Origin: an uncultured Bacteroides sp.
Lineage (GTDB): Bacteria > Bacteroidota > Bacteroidia > Bacteroidales > Bacteroidaceae
Length of the DNA stretch: 61,050 bases
Assembly: GCA_959606905.1 (NCBI GenBank)
Contig: CAUHML010000014.1
Span: 1 to 61,050 of the forward strand
Direction of reading: 5' to 3'
In this document: positions 1 to 9,676 of the stretch, one piece after another
How the letters are laid out: every line of letters begins with the position of its first letter
How positions within the stretch are numbered: the stretch's first letter is position 1
The notes under the pieces: generated by a model
Database searches by the model: none
Told to the model about the DNA's origin: nothing
The model's input: the letters and a program-made list of their open reading frames with translations, nothing else
Program-made: the position numbers and the translations under genes

Positions 1-100
1 CTCGCTAAATTATATGCATAAAATGAAAATCCCTCAGATTCTTACGTTGATCCTTAATTAGCGTCACCTATGGCGTCACCTGCCACCAATTGATGTATAA
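1..100. other. Left-edge non-coding stretch downstream of tRNA-Met
   Basis: No gene is visible. The sequence GCGTCACCT occurs twice as a direct repeat at 61-69 and 73-81. The stretch lies just beyond the 3' end of a minus-strand tRNA, a common integration site for mobile elements, but no integrase or second att copy is visible, so this is only context. Confidence 0.4.
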
Positions 101-141
101 AAGAAAAAGGCACCCAAGAGTGGAAGCCTCTCAAATGCCTT
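101..141 (-). terminator. Terminator of tRNA-Met
   Basis: Read on the minus strand, an AAGGCA/TGCCTT outer stem continues into a wobble-rich inner stem with GAGAG pairing CTCT, followed by a run of T. It lies 12 bases beyond the tRNA 3' end. Confidence 0.65.
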
Positions 142-153
142 ATTCTTATCAAG

Positions 154-227
154 TAGCGGGACCCGGGATTGAACCGGGGACCTCATGATTATGAATCATG
201 CGCTCTAACCAGCTGAGCTATCCCGCC
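154..227 (-). tRNA. tRNA with CAU anticodon, probably elongator Met
   Basis: On the minus strand the 74-nt cloverleaf is complete: a 7-bp acceptor stem (G1 opposite U72 as wobble), D stem GCTC/GAGC, anticodon stem CATGA/TCATG with loop TTCATAA, and T arm CCGGG/CCCGG around TTCAATC. The anticodon is CAT. That fits elongator tRNA-Met. The alternative is tRNA-Ile with a lysidine-modified CAU, which modification and not sequence would decide; an initiator tRNA is less likely because the three-G:C anticodon-stem signature is absent. No CCA is encoded. Confidence 0.9.
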
Positions 228-451
228 ATCGTTTCTCGATTGCGGGTGCAAAGATAGATGTTTTTCTATAAACTCCAAAACAAATCACAACTTTTTTGTG
301 TTTTTTCTTTAAGAAGGTTTTTAATTTTCTCTATAAACAGGGAGTTTGAGACTTGAAAATGAAAGAATAATTAAATAAAGTGTAGGATTTATGCCATGTA
401 TTTAGAAAAAAGTATTTATCTTGGCACACGTAAAAACAATTCGAAATTGCT

Positions 452-838
452 ATGAAAAAGGAAAAAATTCATTTGGAGTATTTGCTGAATGCGACATCTA
501 AAAATATTCTTTGGGCAGCCATTAGTACACCTACCGGGTTGGAGGACTGGTTTGCAGACAAAGTGATATCCGATGATAAGATTGTAGAGTTTCATTGGGG
601 AAAGACTGAGCAGAGAAAGGCTGAAATTACGGCGATACGTTCTTTCTCTTTTATCCGCTTCCGTTGGGAGGATGACGAGAACGAGCGCGATTACTTTGAA
701 ATTAAGATGACTTATAATGAGTTGACAAGTGACTACGTATTAGAAATCACTGATTTTGCGGAGCCGGATGAAGTGGATGATATGAAAGAATTGTGGGAGT
801 CGCAAGTGGCTAAATTGAGAAGAACTTGTGGTTTTTAG
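452..838 (+). CDS. START-like domain protein
   Basis: A 128-residue soluble protein without signal peptide or membrane segments. It resembles the short START-like/AHSA1 proteins conserved across Bacteroidetes: an N-terminal amphipathic stretch, the segment STPTGLEDWFADKV typical of SRPBCC lipid- or ligand-binding folds, alternating strands, and a C-terminal helix ending in LWESQVAKLRRTCGF. Family members bind hydrophobic ligands, but no ligand is known for this branch. It begins at an ATG preceded by AT-rich sequence without a clear ribosome-binding site, and lies 76 bases before the LptF/LptG-type gene in the same direction. That gene has its own -7 box, so the two are not necessarily co-transcribed. 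Confidence 0.8.
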   Translation: MKKEKIHLEYLLNATSKNILWAAISTPTGLEDWFADKVISDDKIVEFHWGKTEQRKAEITAIRSFSFIRFRWEDDENERDYFEIKMTYNELTSDYVLEITDFAEPDEVDDMKELWESQVAKLRRTCGF

Positions 839-880
839 TTAACTTTCAACTAAAAATTTTCGATGCTCCTTTTTTTGTGC

Positions 881-889
881 TAATTTTGC
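881..889 (+). promoter_or_regulatory. -7 box of the LptF/LptG-type gene
   Basis: TAATTTTGC matches the Bacteroidetes -7 consensus TAnnTTTG. It lies 26 bases before the chosen ATG. No convincing -33 TTTG is seen. Confidence 0.6.
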
Positions 890-914
890 ATCCTAATTGC
901 ACGAACCTATTAAG

Positions 915-2813
915 ATGCTACGCATAAAGAAATTAGATATATTCATCGTAAAGAGCTTCATGATGCTCTTTGTGGGCACATTCTTCATTTGTCTGTTCAT
1001 TTTTATGATGCAGTTCCTGTGGAGATATGTGGACGAATTGGTCGGAAAGGGATTGGAGATGAGCGTAATGGCTCAGTTCTTCTTTTATTCCGCATTGACA
1101 TTAGTGCCAGTATCGTTGCCGTTGGCGGTGCTACTGGCTTCTTTGATTACTTTCGGTAACTTCGGCGAACGATACGAGTTACTCGCAATGAAGGCTGCGG
1201 GTATTTCCCTGCTCAAAATTATGCGTCCGCTTGTCTTTTTTGTCTGTGGTTTGGTGGGCGTTTCTTTCTATTTTCAGAATGTGGTAGGTCCCATTGCCCA
1301 AGCCAAACTGGGAACCCTGATTCTTTCTATGAAACAAAAATCTCCGGAATTGGATATTCCGGAAGGAGTTTTCTATTCCGAAATTCCCGATTATAATCTG
1401 AAAATTGCCAAGAAAAACCGGAAAACGGGTATGTTGTATGATGTGCTTATCTATGATCTGAAAGAAGGGTTTGAGAAAGCACGTGTTATTTATGCAGATT
1501 CCGGACGTCTGGAAATGACTGCGGACAAACAGCATCTTTGGTTGCATCTATATAGCGGAGACTTATTCGAGAATTTGAAAGCACAGAGTATGAAATCTCA
1601 GAATGTGCCTTACCGCCGTGAGTCGTTCAGGGAGAAGCACACGATTATTGAGTTTGACTCCGATTTTAATATGGTTGACGGTGATATCATGGGGCGGCAA
1701 TCCAGTGCTAAGGATATGGCGCAATTGCAAAGTTCCATTGACTCTATGAAAGTACTAGGAGATAGTATCGGAAGACAGTATTATAAGGAAGTGGTCGAAG
1801 GAAATTTCCGTGCGTCTTACGGATTGACAAAAGAAGACACCGCCAAAATAGAAAAGGCGGATATTCAGGAATACAATGTGGATAGTCTTTATGAAGTGTC
1901 GCCTTTAATGCAAAAACAAAAGGTGATATCTTCCGCTGTTAGCCGTGCGGAAAACATGGCTAGCGATTTGACTTTCAAGAGCTATACGATGGAGACTAAT
2001 GACTACGCTATCCGGAAACATAAGACGGAGTGGCATAAGAAGATAACGATTTCTCTTTCTTGTCTGTTGTTCTTCTTTATCGGGGCTCCGTTGGGAGGTA
2101 TTATTCGTAAGGGAGGCTTGGGAATGCCTGTCATTGTATCGGTATTGGTATTTATCATCTATTATATCATTGACAATACGGGATATAAAATGGCACGTGA
2201 CGGTAAATGGATCGTGTGGATGGGGATGTGGACAAGTAGTGCCGTGCTTGCTCCATTAGGCATCTTTCTGACTTATAAATCCAATAAGGATTCTGTGGTG
2301 TTGAATGCCGATGCGTATGTTAACTGGTTTAAAAAGGTTTTGGGAATCCGCAGTGTACGTCATCTATTTAAGAAAGAAGTTATTATAAATGATCCTGATT
2401 ATGAGCGTATCCCTGGTGATTTGGAATCGCTCACAGCAGAGTGTAGGGCATATATTACCAAAAATCGTTTGACAAAAGCACCGAATTACTTCAAATTGTG
2501 GATGTCTACTGAGAAGGATGATGAGGTAATGGCTATCAATGAAAAACTGGAGGTATTGGTGGAAGAAATGTCTAACACTAAGTCGGCCACTTTGATAGGA
2601 GCATTAAACAATTATCCGGTCATTCCCGTTTCTGCTCATATACGTCCGTTCCATATCTATTGGCTGAATTTGGTAGCCGGGATTATTTTTCCTGTCGGGC
2701 TATTTTTCTATTTCCGTATCTGGGCATTCCGCATTCGTCTGGATAAAGACATGGAACGGATTATAAAAAACAATGAACAAGTTCAATTCATCATACAGAA
2801 AATTAATAAATAA
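915..2813 (+). CDS. LptF/LptG family lipopolysaccharide export permease
   Basis: Inner-membrane permease of the YjgP/YjgQ family, which with LptB2 and LptC extracts LPS from the inner membrane and passes it to the periplasmic bridge. Hydrophobic segments near residues 10-40, 58-80 and 100-125 precede a long periplasmic domain (about 130-370). Three membrane segments then follow around 380-460 and one more near the C terminus. The length of 632 residues exceeds the E. coli proteins (about 360) because of an added soluble stretch between the last membrane segments, a pattern seen in Bacteroidetes. An upstream TTG at 897 is possible, but the ATG at 915 gives the classical N terminus (MLRIKKLD). 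The stop lies 7 bases before ribBA. Confidence 0.88.
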   Translation: MLRIKKLDIFIVKSFMMLFVGTFFICLFIFMMQFLWRYVDELVGKGLEMSVMAQFFFYSALTLVPVSLPLAVLLASLITFGNFGERYELLAMKAAGISLLKIMRPLVFFVCGLVGVSFYFQNVVGPIAQAKLGTLILSMKQKSPELDIPEGVFYSEIPDYNLKIAKKNRKTGMLYDVLIYDLKEGFEKARVIYADSGRLEMTADKQHLWLHLYSGDLFENLKAQSMKSQNVPYRRESFREKHTIIEFDSDFNMVDGDIMGRQSSAKDMAQLQSSIDSMKVLGDSIGRQYYKEVVEGNFRASYGLTKEDTAKIEKADIQEYNVDSLYEVSPLMQKQKVISSAVSRAENMASDLTFKSYTMETNDYAIRKHKTEWHKKITISLSCLLFFFIGAPLGGIIRKGGLGMPVIVSVLVFIIYYIIDNTGYKMARDGKWIVWMGMWTSSAVLAPLGIFLTYKSNKDSVVLNADAYVNWFKKVLGIRSVRHLFKKEVIINDPDYERIPGDLESLTAECRAYITKNRLTKAPNYFKLWMSTEKDDEVMAINEKLEVLVEEMSNTKSATLIGALNNYPVIPVSAHIRPFHIYWLNLVAGIIFPVGLFFYFRIWAFRIRLDKDMERIIKNNEQVQFIIQKINK

Positions 2814-2820
2814 GAGTGTT

Positions 2821-4035
2821 ATGGAAGAAATTAAAATGGATAGAATAGAAGATGCGATTGCTGACTTCAAAGAAGGCAAGTTTGTTATAGTAGTAGATGA
2901 TGAAGACCGCGAAAATGAGGGTGACCTGATTATTGCCGCTGAAAAAATAACTCCCGAGAAAGTTAACTTTATGTTGAAACACGCACGTGGAGTACTTTGC
3001 GCACCTGTCACAGTATCCCGTTGCAAGGAACTGGATTTGCCGCATCAGGTGAGCGACAATACTTCTGTATTGGGAACTCCTTTTACGGTTACGATTGATA
3101 AGTTGGAAGGCTGTTCAACGGGAGTGTCTGCTGCTGACCGTGCCGCTACGATTCAGGCATTGGCTGATCCTGCTTCTACACCGGCCACTTTCGGACGTCC
3201 CGGACATATCAATCCGTTGTACGCACAGGAAAAAGGAGTACTTCGCCGTGCCGGGCATACAGAGGCAACGGTTGACATGGCACGTTTGGCCGGCCTTTAT
3301 CCGGCAGGTGCTCTAATGGAAATCATGAGCGATGACGGCACAATGGCCCGTCTTCCCGAACTTCGCGCAATGGCGGACGAACACGGATTGAAACTGATTT
3401 CTATTCACGACCTGATAGTTTACCGTCTGAAGCAGGAATCAATTGTAGAAAAAGGGGTAGAAGTAAATATGCCTACCGAACACGGAGCGTTCCGTCTGAT
3501 CCCTTTCCGTCAGAAATCGAACGGATTGGAACACATGGCTATATTTAAAGGTACATGGAATGAAGATGAACCGATCTTGGTGCGTGTCCATTCGTCCTGT
3601 GCTACCGGAGATATTCTCGGTTCACAGCGCTGTGACTGTGGTGAGCAGTTGCATAAAGCAATGGAGATGATTGAAAAAGAAGGAAAAGGTGTCGTTGTTT
3701 ATCTGAACCAGGAAGGCCGTGGTATCGGTTTAATGGAAAAGATGAAAGCCTATAAACTTCAAGAAGACGGCATGGATACCGTTGACGCTAATATTTGCTT
3801 GGGACACCTTGCTGATGAGCGCGATTATGGAGTAGGTGCGCAGATTCTTCGCGAACTGGGGGTACATAAGATGAGACTTTTGACAAATAATCCGGTGAAA
3901 CGTGTAGGGCTGGAAGCCTATGGATTGGAAATAGTAGAAAATGTACCTGTTGAAACAGTTCCTAACCCGTATAATGAACGATACTTGAGAACAAAGAAAG
4001 AAAGAATGGGGCATACATTACATTTTAATAAGTAA
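2821..4035 (+). CDS. ribBA: Bifunctional 3,4-dihydroxy-2-butanone-4-phosphate synthase / GTP cyclohydrolase II
   Basis: Feeds both branches of riboflavin synthesis: the N-terminal half converts ribulose 5-phosphate to 3,4-dihydroxy-2-butanone 4-phosphate, and the C-terminal half opens GTP to the diaminopyrimidine. The RibB signature [11 protein letters not shown] sits near residue 26. The RibA half carries the zinc ligands in [19 protein letters not shown] and the loop NQEGRGIGL. About 404 residues, normal for the fusion. The frame is open upstream to 2773, but that start would overlap the permease gene; the ATG at 2821 gives the expected N terminus. Probably co-transcribed with the permease gene. 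No FMN riboswitch is seen in the 7-base gap. Confidence 0.96.
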   Translation: MEEIKMDRIEDAIADFKEGKFVIVVDDEDRENEGDLIIAAEKITPEKVNFMLKHARGVLCAPVTVSRCKELDLPHQVSDNTSVLGTPFTVTIDKLEGCSTGVSAADRAATIQALADPASTPATFGRPGHINPLYAQEKGVLRRAGHTEATVDMARLAGLYPAGALMEIMSDDGTMARLPELRAMADEHGLKLISIHDLIVYRLKQESIVEKGVEVNMPTEHGAFRLIPFRQKSNGLEHMAIFKGTWNEDEPILVRVHSSCATGDILGSQRCDCGEQLHKAMEMIEKEGKGVVVYLNQEGRGIGLMEKMKAYKLQEDGMDTVDANICLGHLADERDYGVGAQILRELGVHKMRLLTNNPVKRVGLEAYGLEIVENVPVETVPNPYNERYLRTKKERMGHTLHFNK

Positions 4036-4117
4036 ATTGCCATTTCGTTTTCATATATCAAATATAATCGCTTATTTTGCAGCGAATTTCACTCAACAAC
4101 AATAAAATAGATACAAA

Positions 4118-5311
4118 ATGAATCAATTATCAGATCGTTTGAACAGCTTGTCGCCGTCGGCGACGCTTGCCATGTCGCAAAAGAGCAACGAACTCAAAGC
4201 GCAAGGTATTGATGTTATTAACTTAAGTGTAGGAGAACCGGATTTCAATACTCCTGACCACATCAAGGAAGCTGCTAAAAAAGCCGTTGATGATAACTTT
4301 TCTCGTTATTCTCCGGTACCGGGTTATCCGGCTTTGCGCAATGCTATTGTTGAGAAACTGAAAAAAGAGAACGGTCTGGAATATACAGCTGCTCAGATTT
4401 CATGTGCGAATGGTGCAAAACAATCAGTTTGTAACGCAATCCTCGTACTGGTTAATCCGGGTGACGAAGTAATTGTGCCGGCTCCTTATTGGGTGAGTTA
4501 TCCTGAAATGGTGAAACTGGCGGAAGGTACTCCCGTGATTGTTTCTGCCGGCATCGAACAGGATTTCAAAATTACACCGGAACAATTGGAAGCTGCTATT
4601 ACTCCGAAGACAAAGGCATTGATTCTTTGCTCTCCGTCGAATCCGACAGGGTCTGTATATAGTAAGGAAGAATTGGCAGGACTGGCTGCTGTATTGGCAA
4701 AACATCCTCAGGTGATAGTGCTTGCTGACGAGATTTACGAACATATCAATTATATCGGTGCACACCAGAGCATTGCACAGTTCCCGGAAATGAAGGAACG
4801 TACAGTGATTGTGAACGGTGTATCCAAGGCTTATGCCATGACAGGCTGGAGAATAGGTTTCATCGCCGGTCCGGAATGGATTGTAAAAGCTTGCAATAAG
4901 TTGCAGGGACAATACACTTCAGGTCCTTGTTCCGTATCTCAAAAAGCAGCTGAGGCAGCCTATACAGGTACGCAGGAACCGGTGAAAGAAATGCAGAAAG
5001 CTTTCGAACGTCGTCGTGACCTGATTGTGAAGTTGGCTAAGGAAGTTCCGGGATTTGAAGTGAACGTGCCGCAAGGTGCTTTTTACCTGTTCCCGAAATG
5101 TAGCTACTTCTTTGGAAAGAGCAACGGTGAACGTAAGATTGAAAATTCGGACGACTTGGCAATGTACTTGCTTGAAGATGCTCACGTGGCTTGTGTAGGC
5201 GGTACTTCATTCGGTGCTCCTGAATGTATCCGTATGAGCTATGCTACAAGTGACGAAAACATTGTAGAAGCTATTCGCCGTATTAAAGAAGCGTTGGCTA
5301 AGTTGAAATAA
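4118..5311 (+). CDS. aspC: Pyridoxal-phosphate aspartate aminotransferase (class I)
   Basis: Class I/II fold-type I aminotransferase of 397 residues, most like the prokaryotic-type aspartate aminotransferases that make aspartate from oxaloacetate with glutamate as donor. Visible landmarks are the substrate loop SVGEPDFNTP (about 37-46), SPSNPTGS (about 172-179), LADEIYEH (about 202-209) and the PLP lysine K237 in SKAYAMTGWRIGF. A related specificity such as aromatic aminotransferase cannot be excluded. It stands 82 bases after ribBA and is followed by a strong terminator, so it may be transcribed alone or from the upstream operon. Confidence 0.9.
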   Translation: MNQLSDRLNSLSPSATLAMSQKSNELKAQGIDVINLSVGEPDFNTPDHIKEAAKKAVDDNFSRYSPVPGYPALRNAIVEKLKKENGLEYTAAQISCANGAKQSVCNAILVLVNPGDEVIVPAPYWVSYPEMVKLAEGTPVIVSAGIEQDFKITPEQLEAAITPKTKALILCSPSNPTGSVYSKEELAGLAAVLAKHPQVIVLADEIYEHINYIGAHQSIAQFPEMKERTVIVNGVSKAYAMTGWRIGFIAGPEWIVKACNKLQGQYTSGPCSVSQKAAEAAYTGTQEPVKEMQKAFERRRDLIVKLAKEVPGFEVNVPQGAFYLFPKCSYFFGKSNGERKIENSDDLAMYLLEDAHVACVGGTSFGAPECIRMSYATSDENIVEAIRRIKEALAKLK

Positions 5312-5332
5312 GACTCATAGCTTAAAAAGATA

Positions 5333-5365
5333 AGGGCGCGATTTGCATTATGTAATTCGCGCCCT
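5333..5365 (+). terminator. Hairpin terminator after the aminotransferase gene
   Basis: A perfect 9-bp stem AGGGCGCGA/TCGCGCCCT with a 15-base AT-rich loop lies 21 bases past the stop and is followed by GTTTATTTAATT. Confidence 0.8.
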
Positions 5366-5406
5366 GTTTATTTAATTATTTCGTAAATCATCCGGTGCCG
5401 GAAAAT

Positions 5407-5437
5407 AAAAAAGGCCGCCTTCCGTGGAAAGCAGCCT
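5407..5437 (-). terminator. Terminator of the ferredoxin gene
   Basis: On the minus strand AGGCTGCTTTCC pairs with GGAAGGCGGCCT across a 2-base loop (12 bp with two G:U pairs), followed by TTTTTT. It lies 20 bases past the ferredoxin stop. Confidence 0.85.
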
Positions 5438-5456
5438 ATACTTTTTGTAGATTGTA

Positions 5457-5627
5457 TTATTCAGCCGGGTGAATTGCTTCAGACGGACAAACATCTGCAC
5501 AAGTACCACAGTCAGTACATACATCCGGGTTGATAGAATAGATATCACCTTCAGAGATAGCTTCTACCGGACACTCGTCGATACAAGTTCCGCAAGCAAT
5601 ACAATCGTCACTAATTACGTAAGCCAT
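5457..5627 (-). CDS. 2[4Fe-4S] ferredoxin, 56 residues
   Basis: A small bacterial-type ferredoxin that carries low-potential electrons. The protein begins MAYVISDDCIACGTC and holds two CxxCxxCxxxCP motifs (CIACGTCIDECP and CTDCGTCADVCP), so all eight cysteine ligands are present; it ends SEAIHPAE. In anaerobes such ferredoxins serve pyruvate:ferredoxin oxidoreductase, hydrogenases and Rnf; no partner is encoded nearby. It is monocistronic: a -7 box (TATTTTTG on the minus strand, 5666-5673) lies about 40 bases upstream and a T-tailed terminator follows. Confidence 0.95.
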   Translation of the reverse strand: MAYVISDDCIACGTCIDECPVEAISEGDIYSINPDVCTDCGTCADVCPSEAIHPAE

Positions 5628-5665
5628 TTTTCTAAGATTTAAATTATTAGTACTAATTTCTCCGG

Positions 5666-5673
5666 CAAAAATA
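5666..5673 (-). promoter_or_regulatory. -7 box of the ferredoxin gene
   Basis: TATTTTTG on the minus strand fits TAnnTTTG, 38 bases before the ATG; no clear -33 element. Confidence 0.5.
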
Positions 5674-5772
5674 AGGCTTTTATTGATTAGTTGTTATGCT
5701 TCTATGATTAAATTGACTTAATTTGTACGTCTTCTAAATAAGCAACATCCCTAATATCTGCTATATTTTTCG

Positions 5773-5780
5773 TATTTTTG
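5773..5780 (+). promoter_or_regulatory. -7 box of metA
   Basis: TATTTTTG fits TAnnTTTG, 27 bases before the metA ATG. The resulting leader of about 20 nt is too short for a SAM riboswitch. Confidence 0.55.
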
Positions 5781-5807
5781 CAGCCAAATTACTAATATAT
5801 AGCGATT

Positions 5808-6725
5808 ATGCCTTTAAATTTACCCGACAAACTCCCTGCGATAGAGCTATTGAAGGAAGAAAATATTTTCGTGATTGACACTTCCCGTGCTACGCAACAG
5901 GACATCCGTCCGTTGAGGATTGTAGTTCTGAACCTGATGCCGTTGAAGATTACGACAGAAACAGACTTGGTGCGGCTGCTTTCGAATACACCTCTTCAGG
6001 TAGAGATCTCCTTTATGAAGATCAAGAGCCATACCTCCAAGAATACGCCGATAGAGCACATGAAAACGTTCTATACCGATTTCGACCAGATGCGTCACGA
6101 GAAGTACGATGGTATGATTATTACCGGTGCTCCTGTGGAACAGATGGATTTCGAGGAGGTGACTTATTGGGATGAGATTACCGAAATCTTTGATTGGGCA
6201 CGTACGCACGTCACATCCACCTTATATATATGTTGGGCTGCGCAAGCCGGATTGTATCATCATTACGGTGTGCCCAAATATCCGTTGGAGAAGAAGATGT
6301 TCGGTATTTTCGAGCACCGGGTACTACAACCTTTCCATTCTATCTTCCGTGGTTTCGACGATTGCTTCTATGTGCCGCATAGCCGTCATACAGAGGTGAG
6401 GAGAGAAGATATTCTGAAAGTTCCGGAGCTGACTTTGCTTTCCGAATCGAAAGATGCAGGCGTATATATGGTAATGGCTCGCGGCGGACGTGAATTTTTC
6501 GTGACCGGACATTCGGAGTATTCTCCGCTGACACTGGATACCGAATACCGTCGTGATCGGGATAAAGGCTTGCCAATAGAAATACCTCGTAATTATTACG
6601 TAGACGATGATCCCGATAAAGGCCCCTTGGTACGTTGGCGTGCTCATGCCAACTTGTTGTTCTCCAACTGGCTGAACTATTTTGTTTATCAGGAAACGCC
6701 TTACAACATTAATGATATTGAATGA
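5808..6725 (+). CDS. metA: Homoserine O-acyltransferase, MetA family (probably acetyl-CoA specific)
   Basis: First committed step of methionine synthesis, acylating homoserine. The 305-residue MetA fold is complete: [13 protein letters not shown] at about 106-118, catalytic Cys142 in YICWAAQAG, and HSRHTEV further on with the His of the Cys-His-Glu triad. MetA proteins are named homoserine O-succinyltransferases, but residue 111 is the known specificity switch (Gly uses succinyl-CoA, Glu uses acetyl-CoA, as in Bacillus cereus MetA). Here residue 111 is Glu, so acetyl-CoA use is inferred. The stop overlaps the start of the U32 gene (ATGA), indicating translational coupling. Confidence 0.93.
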   Translation: MPLNLPDKLPAIELLKEENIFVIDTSRATQQDIRPLRIVVLNLMPLKITTETDLVRLLSNTPLQVEISFMKIKSHTSKNTPIEHMKTFYTDFDQMRHEKYDGMIITGAPVEQMDFEEVTYWDEITEIFDWARTHVTSTLYICWAAQAGLYHHYGVPKYPLEKKMFGIFEHRVLQPFHSIFRGFDDCFYVPHSRHTEVRREDILKVPELTLLSESKDAGVYMVMARGGREFFVTGHSEYSPLTLDTEYRRDRDKGLPIEIPRNYYVDDDPDKGPLVRWRAHANLLFSNWLNYFVYQETPYNINDIE

Positions 6726-8551
6726 TAAAGCAGCGTAAGATAGAACTTCTGGCTCCCGCAAAAAACTTGGAGTGCGGAATTGAAGCCATAAATCATGGGG
6801 CGGACGCCGTATATATCGGTGCACCCAAATTCGGTGCCCGTGCAGCGGCTGTAAACTCTTTGGAAGATATTGAAGCACTGGTAAAACATGCCCATTTGTA
6901 TAATGCCCGCATTTATGTTACTGTCAATACGATTCTGAAAGAAGAAGAATTGCAGGAGACGGAAGAGATGATTCATGCTTTGTACCGGATAGGTGTGGAT
7001 GCATTGATTGTGCAGGATATGGGGATTACGCAGTTGAATCTTCCGCCGATACCGCTTCATGCCAGTACGCAAATGGATAATCGCACGCCGGAGAAGGTTA
7101 AGTTTTTGAAGGAGGCCGGTTTCCGTCAGGTGGTTCTGGCTCGGGAATTATCGTTGCGTGAGATAAAAAAGATACATGATACTTGCCCGGAAGTTCCTTT
7201 GGAAGTATTTGTACATGGGGCGCTTTGTGTCAGTTATAGCGGGCAGTGCTATGTCAGCCAGGCTTGTTTCGGGCGTAGCGCCAACCGGGGAGAGTGTGCG
7301 CAGTTTTGCCGTTTGCCTTTCAGTCTGGTAGATTCGGACGGGAAAGTGATGGTCAAGGATAAACACCTGCTCTCATTAAAAGACTTGAACCAGAGTGATG
7401 AGTTGGAACAGTTGTTGGATGCGGGAGCTTCCTCATTTAAGATAGAAGGCCGGTTGAAAGATGTATCTTACGTGAAGAACGTCACGGCTGCTTATCGGCA
7501 GAAACTGGATGCTATCTTTGCCCGTCGTCAGGAATATGTACGGGCCTCTTCAGGGACTTGCCGCTTTGACTTCCGGCCGCAACTCGACAAGAGTTTCAGT
7601 CGGGGATTTACCCATTATTTTCTGCATGGCCGTGATAAGGAAATCTTCTCTTTCGATACGCCGAAATCTTTGGGAGAAGAAATGGGCACGATGAAAGAGG
7701 CACGTGGAAACTATCTGACTGTTGCCGGATTGAAATCATTCAATAACGGCGACGGTGTCTGCTATATTGACGAGCAAGGGCGTTTGCAGGGCTTCCGTAT
7801 CAATCGTGTTGACGGCAACAAGCTCTATCCGCAGGAAATGCCGCAAATCAAGCCGCGCACCAGACTTTACCGTAACTTTGACCAGGAATTTGAACGCATA
7901 CTTTCCCGTAAGTCGGCCGAAAGAAAGCTGTCCGTAAGTATATTACTGGCCGATAATAACTTCGGCTTTTCTCTGACACTGACAGATGAAGATGATAATA
8001 GTGTGACACTTTCTCTTCCCCGTGAAAAGGAACTGGCACGGACGCCGCAAACGGATCATTTGAGGACTCAGCTTGCCAAACTGGGCAATACGCCTTTCGA
8101 AGCGGAGAAGATAGAAATCTCCTTTGCAGATAACTGGTTCCTGCCGTCTTCCGTATTGGCAGATTTCCGTCGTCAGGCAGTGGAAAAACTGATAGCTGCC
8201 CGCCGGATTAATTATCATCAGGAACGCGCCGTATGGAAACCGACCAACCATGCTTTTCCGCAAACCGCATTGACGTATTTGGGAAATGTGATGAATACCC
8301 GTGCCGCCTCTTTTTATCAGGAACATGGCGTACAACAGATTGCCGGGGCTTATGAAAAAGAACGGGTGGAAGATGCGGTACTGATGTTCTGCAAACATTG
8401 TTTGCGGTATAGTATGGGTTGGTGTCCCATTCATCAACGCGTGCGGTCGCCTTATAGAGAACCCTATTTCCTGGTGTCGAATGACGGAAAGCGGTTCCGT
8501 CTTGAGTTCGATTGCAAGAATTGTCAAATGAAAGTAAAAGCAGCGCAATGA
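6722..8551 (+). CDS. Peptidase U32 family protein (RlhA/YhbU-like)
   Basis: A 609-residue U32 protein. The N-terminal part is the conserved U32 TIM-barrel-like domain ([45 protein letters not shown] near residue 190), followed by a less conserved middle and a C terminus with [15 protein letters not shown] and FDCKNCQ, a cysteine set suggesting an Fe-S or zinc site. The family was named for collagenase-like activity, but E. coli relatives act in 23S rRNA cytidine hydroxylation (RlhA) and ubiquinone or tRNA hydroxylation, so an RNA-modifying role is as likely as proteolysis. It overlaps metA by 4 bases and the next gene by 4 bases. Confidence 0.88.
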   Translation: MIKQRKIELLAPAKNLECGIEAINHGADAVYIGAPKFGARAAAVNSLEDIEALVKHAHLYNARIYVTVNTILKEEELQETEEMIHALYRIGVDALIVQDMGITQLNLPPIPLHASTQMDNRTPEKVKFLKEAGFRQVVLARELSLREIKKIHDTCPEVPLEVFVHGALCVSYSGQCYVSQACFGRSANRGECAQFCRLPFSLVDSDGKVMVKDKHLLSLKDLNQSDELEQLLDAGASSFKIEGRLKDVSYVKNVTAAYRQKLDAIFARRQEYVRASSGTCRFDFRPQLDKSFSRGFTHYFLHGRDKEIFSFDTPKSLGEEMGTMKEARGNYLTVAGLKSFNNGDGVCYIDEQGRLQGFRINRVDGNKLYPQEMPQIKPRTRLYRNFDQEFERILSRKSAERKLSVSILLADNNFGFSLTLTDEDDNSVTLSLPREKELARTPQTDHLRTQLAKLGNTPFEAEKIEISFADNWFLPSSVLADFRRQAVEKLIAARRINYHQERAVWKPTNHAFPQTALTYLGNVMNTRAASFYQEHGVQQIAGAYEKERVEDAVLMFCKHCLRYSMGWCPIHQRVRSPYREPYFLVSNDGKRFRLEFDCKNCQMKVKAAQ

Positions 8552-9630
8552 GAATGAACCACCGCAGAATGATTCGTTACAGACGACACAGAGGATATGG
8601 AGCTTCTGCCCTTTCTTTTGTAACTGCCTGTTGGAATGGCTTGTGGAGGGAGACACTTTTCTCTGTATCCTCCGTGTCCTCTGTGGTGAGTTTGCTGTTG
8701 TGTTTGTTTTTTCTTTCGTCCTGCCATTATGCCCGCCCCAATCTTTCTTCCGAAGAAATGCCGCAGAAAACGAAGGACTCTTTGAATTACCTTTATGAAC
8801 GGCACTATACATGGAATACGAATCTGGAGTTAACGGCAGATTCCATTTTGCTGGAGTGCCTGCCTATCAAGGATACGTACATAAATCTTTATCGGGGAGA
8901 TCGTGTGGTAGTGGCCGAGTTTGCCGTACATCCTGCCGATAGTGTAGATAGCGTTTGGGTGAAGCTGGCACATACGCAGGATGAACAGGGGTGGATACGC
9001 GAGGTGGAGTTGAAACGATCTTTTGTCCCTACGGATAGTATTTCTCAGGCCATTCATTTGTTTAGTGATACGCACGCCTCCTATTTTGTGGTTATCTTTG
9101 CACTTTTTGTCGGTGTCTATCTGCTTCGTGCCTTCCGTCGGAAGCAGTTGCAAATGGTGTATTTCAATGATATTGACAGTGTTTATCCGTTATTCCTGTG
9201 TCTGTTAATGGCCTTCAGTGCAACGGTTTATGAATCAATGCAGGTGTTTGTGCCGGACACATGGGAGCATTTCTATTTCAATCCTACTTTGTCGCCTTTT
9301 AAAGTTCCTTTTATTCTTTCAGTCTTTTTGTTGAGTATCTGGCTGTTCGTGATAGTCTCCCTGGCAGTGCTTGACGATTTATTCCGGCAGTTGACCCCCG
9401 CAGCGGCAATCTTTTATCTGCTGGGACTGATGTCCTGTTGTATATTCTGCTATTTCTTCTTTATTTTAATGGCGCATATATACATAGGTTATTTATTCCT
9501 CATCCTTTTTATTCTTGTTTTTGTAAAGAAAGTATATTGGAATAGTCGTTATAAATATTGTTGCGGGCATTGCGGGGAGAAGTTGAAAGAAAAAGGTGTC
9601 TGCCCCCATTGCGGAGCAATCAACGAATAA
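8548..9630 (+). CDS. Membrane protein with SH3-like region and C-terminal zinc ribbon
   Basis: Unrecognised function, about 360 residues. The chosen ATG overlaps the previous stop (ATGA); an in-frame TTG at 8512 is less likely. After an unusual Arg-rich N terminus comes a hydrophobic segment ending LFFLSSC, which could be a lipobox; the ATG at 8569 is another possible start. A soluble part (about 60-160) has the pattern of an SH3-like domain (GDRVVVAEF, WVKLAH, GWIREVEL). About five membrane segments follow, then a CGHC/CPHC zinc ribbon at the C terminus. The N-terminal codons overlap an imperfect inverted repeat (8585-8602 with 8661-8678), so this end may be a recent addition. Confidence 0.7.
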   Translation: MRMNHRRMIRYRRHRGYGASALSFVTACWNGLWRETLFSVSSVSSVVSLLLCLFFLSSCHYARPNLSSEEMPQKTKDSLNYLYERHYTWNTNLELTADSILLECLPIKDTYINLYRGDRVVVAEFAVHPADSVDSVWVKLAHTQDEQGWIREVELKRSFVPTDSISQAIHLFSDTHASYFVVIFALFVGVYLLRAFRRKQLQMVYFNDIDSVYPLFLCLLMAFSATVYESMQVFVPDTWEHFYFNPTLSPFKVPFILSVFLLSIWLFVIVSLAVLDDLFRQLTPAAAIFYLLGLMSCCIFCYFFFILMAHIYIGYLFLILFILVFVKKVYWNSRYKYCCGHCGEKLKEKGVCPHCGAINE

Positions 9631-9676
9631 TTCTATTGCTGACTTATCGTATTCTTTTAAATAACTTTTTTAAGTG

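Noticed and set aside
2814..2820. FMN riboswitch before ribBA
   Set aside because: Only 7 bases separate it from the preceding gene, so there is no room for an aptamer.
5787..5807. SAM riboswitch before metA
   Set aside because: The leader after the -7 box is about 20 bases, too short for any SAM riboswitch class.
7943..8812. Long minus-strand open frame across the U32 and membrane-protein genes
   Set aside because: It spans the junction of two well-supported plus-strand genes, has no recognisable domain and looks like a shadow.
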